Below are positions 6,903 to 11,572 of a stretch of 15,256 nt of DNA, piece after piece. Source of the stretch: Desulfobulbus sp. (lineage in GTDB: Bacteria > Desulfobacterota > Desulfobulbia > Desulfobulbales > Desulfobulbaceae); NCBI GenBank assembly GCA_011051825.1, contig DRKH01000138.1, positions 1-15,256 on the forward strand, written 5' to 3'. The notes under the pieces were generated by a model that searched no databases, was not told where the DNA came from, and worked only from the letters and a program-made list of their open reading frames with translations. Every line of letters starts with the position of its first letter. Position 1 is the stretch's first letter. Made by a program: the position numbers and the translations under genes.

Positions 6903-6918
6903 ACGATTATATAATCGT
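6903..6918. promoter_or_regulatory. Perfect 16-bp palindrome between kor operon and TAXI gene
   Basis: ACGATTATATAATCGT equals its own reverse complement. It lies between the divergent kor operon and TAXI receptor gene and just after the candidate plus-strand promoter, a classical operator position. It also contains TATAAT on both strands, so it could instead be a -10 region. The binding protein is unknown. Confidence 0.45.
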
Positions 6919-7092
6919 CTAACGTCTTGCAAGCAGATGAATAAATCCACTTTTATCGCGTTGATGATCTTTCACCCCGGAGTTACCCTGCCGGGTGGCC
7001 ACGGCTCCAGGTACAAAAAAAATCTGCTGACCACGAACCTTCAGCTGGAATGAAGCCAAGGTACCATCGCTGTCTTTGCTGATATTTCCGAT
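6919..7092 (-). pseudogene. Possible remnant of a coding sequence (57 open codons, no start)
   Basis: On the minus strand one frame stays open from 7092 to a TAG at 6919-6921, reading for example GTLASFQLKVRGQQIFFVPG and ending HLLARR. Its codon choice and composition resemble the real genes here, but there is no ATG or GTG with a ribosome site, and an in-frame TAG lies immediately upstream. It may be the 3' end of a decayed gene or a chance open frame. I do not recognise the protein. Confidence 0.2.
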
Positions 7093-7168
7093 CTAAATCC
7101 AAGTAAAGGATGGCGATTAACATCTTGAAGAATCCGGTTCTTCTCAACCGATTCAAAAGGAGAGTTTG

Positions 7169-8140
7169 ATGAAAAAAGGACTGCTTTTAGGTATTGCGCT
7201 GGCAGTAGCCATGCTGATGGCTTTTTCCCTGGCCCAGGCTAAAACCCGCTTTGTCACCATTGGAACCGGCGGTATTACCGGAGTATATTATCCAACCGGC
7301 CGTGCCATTGCCAAGATGCTCAACAAGCGGAAAAAAGAATATGGCATTCGCGCCACGGTTGAATCCACCGGCGGTTCCGTTTTCAACGTCAATGCCGTTA
7401 TGAATGGTGACCTCGAGTTCGGCATTGTCCAGTCTGATCGTCAGTATCAGGCCATCAACGGTCTGGCCGAATGGAAAACCAAAGGCCCACAGAAGGACCT
7501 GCGTTCGATCTTTGCAATTCATCCTGAAGCGTTGACATTGATTGTCGCTGCAGATTCGGGAATAAAAGACATCAGGGACCTGAAAGGCAAAAAGGTCAAC
7601 ATCGGTAACCCCGGTTCCGGTACCCGTCAACCGGCTATTGATGCCCTGGAAGCGGCCGGTATAAACTATAAAAAAGACCTGCAGGCGGAATCTATCAAGG
7701 CCTCCGAGGCCCCCAGCCTGCTGCAGGATGGGCTTATTGATGCATTCTTTTATGTTGTCGGCCATCCCAATGGAGCAATTAAAGAGGCAACTTCCGGAGC
7801 TCGTAAAGTTCGTTTTGCCACGATAACCGGAATGGAAAAATTACTGGCAACACACCCATATTATGCAAAAACCGTGATTTCCATAGCCATGTATCCCGGG
7901 GTACAGAACGACAAGGATGTTGAGACTATCGGTTCAAAGGCAACGCTCATAACTTCCGCCAAGGTACCCGATGATGTCGTCTATGCCATAACTAAAGAGG
8001 TGTTCGACAACTTTGAAGAGTTTAAAAAGCTCCATCCCGCATATGCAACCCTGACCAAAGAGAATATGCTGGAAGGACTTTCCGCGCCCATTCATCCGGG
8101 TGCCATGAAGTACTACAAGGAAGTCGGTCTGATCAAATAA
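7169..8140 (+). CDS. TRAP transporter solute receptor, TAXI family
   Basis: A 323-residue secreted protein. Residues 1-24 form a signal peptide (MKKGLLLGIALAVAMLMAFS, cleavage after AQA). The mature start, FVTIGTGGITGVYYPTGRAIAKM (29-51), is the TAXI-family hallmark; STGGSVFNVNAVMNGDLEFGIVQSD (about 67-91) and KKVNIGNPGSGTRQPA (about 146-161) are further family blocks. The ATG at 7169 has AGGAG 6 bases upstream; the preceding in-frame TTG is not needed. TAXI receptors usually work with a fused DctQM membrane protein, which is absent here on both sides, so the permease must lie elsewhere or the receptor serves another system. The ligand is unknown (glutamate and other dicarboxylates are known for some relatives). 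A repeat element begins 3 bases after the stop. Confidence 0.92.
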   Translation: MKKGLLLGIALAVAMLMAFSLAQAKTRFVTIGTGGITGVYYPTGRAIAKMLNKRKKEYGIRATVESTGGSVFNVNAVMNGDLEFGIVQSDRQYQAINGLAEWKTKGPQKDLRSIFAIHPEALTLIVAADSGIKDIRDLKGKKVNIGNPGSGTRQPAIDALEAAGINYKKDLQAESIKASEAPSLLQDGLIDAFFYVVGHPNGAIKEATSGARKVRFATITGMEKLLATHPYYAKTVISIAMYPGVQNDKDVETIGSKATLITSAKVPDDVVYAITKEVFDNFEEFKKLHPAYATLTKENMLEGLSAPIHPGAMKYYKEVGLIK

Positions 8141-8319
8141 AAGGTAAGTGATCAGAGGCACCGCACGGAGTCTCGCAGGCTCGCTTACCTCTTCGCACGG
8201 TCGCGCCTGCACGAATCTACGGCACCCCTGATCACTTACAGGTTTAAGGTAGATGAAAACACATAGTTGCTAATCCTGTGACCAGTTACAATAAAAGGTA
8301 TTTGATCAAATAAAAGGTA
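8130..8319. repeat. 17-bp direct repeats flanking the hairpin element (8130-8146 and 8303-8319)
   Basis: TGATCAAATAAAAGGTA is present at the very end of the TAXI gene and again 173 bases downstream, with an extra AATAAAAGGTA at 8290-8300. The copies bracket the inverted-repeat element at 8144-8239. This could be a duplication created by insertion or recombination, or the relic of a longer local duplication. Confidence 0.6.
8144..8239. repeat. Inverted-repeat element carrying one inverted 24-bp unit
   Basis: Left arm 8144-8162 (GTAAGTGATCAGAGGCACC) and right arm 8221-8239 (reading GTAAGTGATCAGGGGTGCC on the minus strand) match at 16 of 19 positions. Inside, 8166-8189 is the exact reverse complement of the 24-bp unit repeated at 1428-1523. 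The right end plus four bases (8225-8243) recurs exactly at 14731-14749 inside the third repeat locus. It starts 3 bases after the TAXI stop codon, so it would be transcribed as a long hairpin at the 3' end of that mRNA. Confidence 0.75.
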
Positions 8320-8332
8320 CTTTCTGTTCAAC

Positions 8333-8350
8333 GGCGGCTTTGTCGCCGCC
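8333..8350. other. Short GC hairpin
   Basis: GGCGGC pairs with GCCGCC around a 6-base loop. No U-tract follows on either strand. It sits inside the gene-free stretch 8141-8864 and could be a weak terminator or part of a larger structure. Confidence 0.3.
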
Positions 8351-8442
8351 ATTACCAGCCCCCCACCCCCATTGCCACCGCCCTGCAGGGCATACTGCAA
8401 TCCGTCAAGGTAAAAAAAAATCGGCCGAACATGGGCAACGTT

Positions 8443-8468
8443 GCGGGTCGAACTTCGGTTCGACCTGC
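8443..8468. other. UUCG-capped stem-loop
   Basis: GGTCGAAC (8446-8453) and GTTCGACC (8458-8465) pair perfectly around TTCG. This gives the very stable C(UUCG)G tetraloop when transcribed in the plus direction; three more outer pairs (one G-U) extend the stem to 11. There is no U-tract after it. A near-palindrome GGATCAGGTGATCC follows at 8480-8493. No gene was recognised around it. Confidence 0.45.
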
Positions 8469-8594
8469 AGGCTGCATCGGGATCAGGTGATCCTTACGTA
8501 CCTTTTTCCAGACTCGTTTTTGCCACACGGTAAATTTTGCTACTGCTTTAATTCGTGAAATTATCAGTTTTTTGAATACGATCCCGTCCCCGCA

Positions 8595-8665
8595 GGAGCC
8601 CGCCCCGCGGGCGATTGTAGGTAAAAACAATACGTTGCCGCAAGATCGCCCGCGGGGCGGGCTCC
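8595..8665. repeat. REPIN-like pair of inverted REP sequences
   Basis: Two 21-bp arms (8595-8615 and 8645-8665) are exact reverse complements separated by 29 bases. Each arm starts or ends with GGAGCCCGCC and is itself partly palindromic (GCCCGC-CCC-GCGGGC), the structure expected of REP doublets mobilised in trans by RAYT-type transposases. No transposase gene is in the window. It lies 200 bases before the lexA-like gene and may also act as a barrier between transcription units. Confidence 0.65.
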
Positions 8666-8777
8666 GGGTCAGATGCCTTTGTCAATAGTGAATAGATATC
8701 AGGTTGGCATCTAATCGACTGATTTTAATTCATTTTAAATGCAGGGTGGATTTACCCTGGTTTTTACCATGAGCCGC

Positions 8778-8807
8778 TTGACAGGGCCCTGTCCGTTATA
8801 TTACATT
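8778..8807 (+). promoter_or_regulatory. Promoter of the lexA-like gene
   Basis: A perfect TTGACA (8778-8783) is followed after 18 bases by TACATT (8802-8807), 4 of 6 matches to the -10 box. Predicted start of transcription is near 8814, about 50 bases before the ATG at 8865. The -10 box lies inside the shared 20-base operator, so a bound repressor would block it. Confidence 0.55.
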
Positions 8808-8820
8808 AAATATACATTTA
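8801..8820 (+). promoter_or_regulatory. Candidate LexA-like operator, copy 1 (lexA promoter)
   Basis: TTACATTAAATATACATTTA matches the site at 10386-10405 at 17 of 20 positions. Both hold a direct repeat TACA-N7-TACA with an 11-base period. Here the site is also a 7-bp inverted repeat (ATTAAAT / ATTTAAT, 8805-8822). It covers the -10 box. Autoregulation by the gene product is the natural reading, inferred from position and conservation only. Confidence 0.5.
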
Positions 8821-8864
8821 ATACTTTTTCTATACTTCAGGAACGGAAATTAAGGAATGTGGCC

Positions 8865-9491
8865 ATGGCACCGGCACCACTGACGGAAAAACAAAAGAAA
8901 TTCTTCACCTATCTCAAGGGAAAACTTGCCGATGGCGGCTATACGCCAAGCCTCAGACAGGCCGCTGCCGAGCTTGGCATCAGCCATACTGCCGTGGCCT
9001 CGCTGCTGCACACCCTGGAACAGAAGGGATGGCTGCAGCGTGACGGCCGTTACAGCCGCACCATCAGCCTGCTTGAGGAGCCGGTTTCCCCCGGACGGGA
9101 AATTCCCATTGTCGGTCGGGTGGCGGCAGGCCTGCCCCTGTATGCCCAGCAGGAGTGGGCCGGAACTGTCCTGGTCGATCATCGGCTGTATCGAGGCGAC
9201 AACCTGTTCGGGTTACGGATACAGGGTGATTCCATGCAGAATGCAGGCATTCTCCATGGAGATCTTGCCATCTGCGAGCCCAGGCAGTATGCCGAAAACG
9301 GGGAGATTGTCGTCGCCCTGATTGAGAATGAGGAGGCAACGGTGAAACGTTTTTTTTACCATGGAGATCATATTGAACTGCGCCCGGAAAACAGCAGGTA
9401 CCAACCCATGCGCTATGGCCTGGGTGAAGTCCTGGTCCAGGGCCGGGTCATCGGGATCCAGCGCGGCCCGGAACAGATGGCATGCCTCTGA
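8865..9491 (+). CDS. lexA: LexA-like SOS repressor with self-cleaving peptidase domain
   Basis: A 208-residue protein (LexA proteins are usually about 200). Residues 5-70 form a winged helix: LTEKQKKFFTYLKGKLADGGYTPSLRQAAAELGISHTAV... contains the LexA recognition helix region. Residues 80-203 form the S24 peptidase domain. The cleavage site A88-G89 sits in GRVAAGLPL, the nucleophile is S123 (IQGDSM) and the general base K161 (EATVKRFF), so self-cleavage should work. The ATG at 8865 (AAGGA 8 bases upstream) is preferred; GTG at 8859 lies too close to that site. The last bases overlap the next gene by 10. Together with imuB and dnaE2 downstream it resembles the second LexA (LexA2) of mutagenesis cassettes. 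Whether the genome has another lexA is not visible here. Confidence 0.85.
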   Translation: MAPAPLTEKQKKFFTYLKGKLADGGYTPSLRQAAAELGISHTAVASLLHTLEQKGWLQRDGRYSRTISLLEEPVSPGREIPIVGRVAAGLPLYAQQEWAGTVLVDHRLYRGDNLFGLRIQGDSMQNAGILHGDLAICEPRQYAENGEIVVALIENEEATVKRFFYHGDHIELRPENSRYQPMRYGLGEVLVQGRVIGIQRGPEQMACL

Positions 9492-10345
9492 AGATGTGTT
9501 CCGCCACCCATGACATAAACGGCTGCCCTTTTTTGATCGGCACCAGCGGTTTTTCTTACCAGGAGTGGATCGACAGCGGATTTTATCCAAAAAAAACAAA
9601 ATCCGCCCACATGCTTGAACTGTACAGCCGTTCCTTCTCCCTGGTCGAGCTCAACTACACCTGGTACCAGATGGTCCGGGCCGAGGCCATGGAACGTATG
9701 CTGACCCGGGTGGGCGATGATTTTTACTGTACCGCCAAGCTGACCAGAACCATGACCCATGATATTGCCGACAACTGGCCGGCCCAGGCCGAACTGTACA
9801 GTCGGGGAATTGCTCCCCTGATGTCAAGCGGACGCCTGCTGGCCGTGCTGATTCAGTTCCCTCCGTCCTTCCGCCGTACCACCGGAAACAGGCAGTATCT
9901 TGCCCGCCTTTTCGACCGACTGCAGAAACTCCCCCTGGCCGTAGAGTTCCGACACCGCTCCTGGGCGCGGGAAAGGGTATATTCCGGTCTCCGGGACAGA
10001 GGGGTGACAATGGTGACCGTTGATGCCCCTGCCCTGCCGGATCTCTTTCCGGCCCTGGACATTATCACCAATCCATCCCTGTTCTACCTCCGCCTGCACG
10101 GCCGTAATGGACGGGACTGGTATTGCGGCACCATGCAGAAACAGTTTAATTACTGCTACAGCGAACAGGAACTGCGCGGCTGGGTGGAAAGGATACAAAA
10201 CAACCCGGCCATGGGCAGCAGATGCCGGCGGGGAATTATTGTATTCAACAATCACGTGGCAGGTCAGGCTGTCAACAACGGCCGTACCATGGCCTGTCTC
10301 CTGGAACAGCAAGCCGGCCCAATGGCGGGTACGGAGAAAGAATAG
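9482..10345 (+). CDS. DUF72 (YecE-like) family protein in a mutagenesis cassette
   Basis: A 287-residue protein of the TIM-barrel-like DUF72 family. Hallmarks are FLIGTSGFSYQEW (17-29), FYP near 34, LVELNYTWY (54-62), FYCTAKLTRTMTH (81-93), LAVEFRHRSW (152-161), FYLRLHGRN (201-209) and FNNHVAGQAVNN (255-266). Length is normal (230-300). The biochemical activity of the family is not established; links to DNA repair have been suggested from gene neighbourhoods. The ATG at 9482 overlaps the lexA-like stop by 10 bases; an ATG at 9494 is an alternative start. It occupies the position where imuA is found in the better known lexA-imuA-imuB-dnaE2 cassettes, which hints at a role in the same pathway. 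Confidence 0.85.
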   Translation: MPLKMCSATHDINGCPFLIGTSGFSYQEWIDSGFYPKKTKSAHMLELYSRSFSLVELNYTWYQMVRAEAMERMLTRVGDDFYCTAKLTRTMTHDIADNWPAQAELYSRGIAPLMSSGRLLAVLIQFPPSFRRTTGNRQYLARLFDRLQKLPLAVEFRHRSWARERVYSGLRDRGVTMVTVDAPALPDLFPALDIITNPSLFYLRLHGRNGRDWYCGTMQKQFNYCYSEQELRGWVERIQNNPAMGSRCRRGIIVFNNHVAGQAVNNGRTMACLLEQQAGPMAGTEKE

Positions 10346-10385
10346 CACAGGGGCCTTTTCCCACTCTTTTTTTTGCCCTGGAACT

Positions 10386-10405
10386 TTACATAAACTGTAC
10401 ATTTA
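10386..10405 (+). promoter_or_regulatory. Candidate LexA-like operator, copy 2 (imuB promoter)
   Basis: TTACATAAACTGTACATTTA is the partner of the site at 8801-8820 (17 of 20 identical, same TACA-N7-TACA direct repeat). It lies in the 63-base gap between the DUF72 stop and the imuB start and ends 3 bases before the GTG start codon. No clear -35 box could be fixed; TTGCCC at 10373-10378 is a weak candidate. The site suggests that imuB-dnaE2 has its own damage-inducible promoter. Confidence 0.5.
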
Positions 10406-10408
10406 TCT

Positions 10409-11572
10409 GTGGAACGTACAATCATCCATCTCAACATAGCTGACTTCAGCGTTGCGGTTGAACGACTGATGGACAGCAACCTACGAACCAGACCGCTGAT
10501 CATAGCACCGCCGGTTAGCCGGGCCAGGGTCTACGACATGAGCGAGGAGGCGTATCGGGACGGGATACGCAAGGGCATGCCACTTACATGGGCCCGTAAG
10601 CGATGCCGCCGCGCCGTTATCCTGCCGCCGACTCCCGAACGTTACGAAAAGGCCATTTTACGCTGTTCTCATCACGCCCTGCCCTTTACTCCCCAGGTGG
10701 AACGGGCTCCGGGTTCCGGGCATCTCTATCTTGATGTAACCGGAACCCACAGGCTCTTTGGTCCGGCCCCGGACATCGGCTGTCGTCTTCGCAAAACCAT
10801 TCGCCGCGACCTGGGCCTTGATCCTATCTGGTCGGTCGGCCCCAACAAGCTGGTGGCCAAGGTGGCCAGCCGGATCGTCAAGCCTGCGGGCGAGTACATC
10901 GTTGCCGGGGGCGAAGAAGAGACCTTCCTTGCCCCCCTGCCGCTTTCCCTGTTGCCTGCCGTTGACAAGAACATAAAAAAACGGCTGCACGAAGTCGGCA
11001 TCCACCGCGTTTCCCAGGCGGCAGCCCTGTCCCGGCAGGACCTGTACCTGCTCTGTGGGCAGCGGGCGGATCCGCTCTACCAGGCCCTGCGGGGTATTGA
11101 CCGGACACCGGTTGGCTTACCGGTACAGCCCGAAAAACATTTTTGCTTCCAGCAGCACTTTTCCCCGGACACGAACCGGGCGGAGACCATCCGGGCAGCA
11201 GTTCTTAACCTGGCCAGGCTGGCGGCCCATAGTCTGCGCAGACAAAAAAAGGGCTGTCGCTGCATCAAAATTACCCTGACCTACAGCGACGGGATCAGGT
11301 CCAGCCGCCGGGCAAACGGTAAAGGCCTTGCCGCCGGTGACCGTGAGCTGGAACAGCTGGCCGTGACCGGGCTGATGCACTGCTGGCGACGCCGGGTGCG
11401 GGTGCGGACGATCGAGCTTGCCTGCTCCCGGACCAGCCCCTTTATCCGGCAGCTCTCCCTCTTCTCAAGTATCAACAGAAAACAACAGAAACAAAGCCTG
11501 TTAGATGATGCAGTTGATGTTCTCCGTGAAAGATTCGGCGCCTCCGCACTGACCACAGGAACGGTAAGATGA
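10409..11572 (+). CDS. imuB: ImuB-like Y-family DNA polymerase, catalytically degenerate
   Basis: A 387-residue Y-family polymerase homologue. The N-terminal block IIHLNIADFSVAVERL aligns with IIHVDMDCFFAAVE of DinB: both metal-binding Asp positions are replaced (N9, A11). The second acidic site, normally LDEAYLDVT, reads SGHLYLDVT, so the Asp-Glu pair is lost too (G104, H105). A palm/thumb with helix-hairpin-helix region (about 175-215) and a little-finger domain (about 240-345) follow. A sliding-clamp motif QLSLF is at 348-352, before DDAVDVLRERFG. Loss of the carboxylates plus retention of the clamp motif is the mark of ImuB, an adaptor that brings DnaE2 to damaged DNA. It is shorter than many ImuB proteins. 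The start must be GTG 10409, because an in-frame TAA is at 10391 and no ribosome site is seen. It overlaps dnaE2 by ATGA. Confidence 0.8.
   Translation: MERTIIHLNIADFSVAVERLMDSNLRTRPLIIAPPVSRARVYDMSEEAYRDGIRKGMPLTWARKRCRRAVILPPTPERYEKAILRCSHHALPFTPQVERAPGSGHLYLDVTGTHRLFGPAPDIGCRLRKTIRRDLGLDPIWSVGPNKLVAKVASRIVKPAGEYIVAGGEEETFLAPLPLSLLPAVDKNIKKRLHEVGIHRVSQAAALSRQDLYLLCGQRADPLYQALRGIDRTPVGLPVQPEKHFCFQQHFSPDTNRAETIRAAVLNLARLAAHSLRRQKKGCRCIKITLTYSDGIRSSRRANGKGLAAGDRELEQLAVTGLMHCWRRRVRVRTIELACSRTSPFIRQLSLFSSINRKQQKQSLLDDAVDVLRERFGASALTTGTVR

Noticed and set aside
8340..8630. Open frames on both strands in the gene-free stretch before the lexA-like gene.
   Set aside because: They run through hairpins and the REPIN-like arm, with no ribosome site and no domain.
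10409..11572. Annotating the Y-family gene as an active DNA polymerase IV (dinB).
   Set aside because: The catalytic carboxylates are replaced and the gene is fused in an operon with dnaE2, which fits ImuB better.
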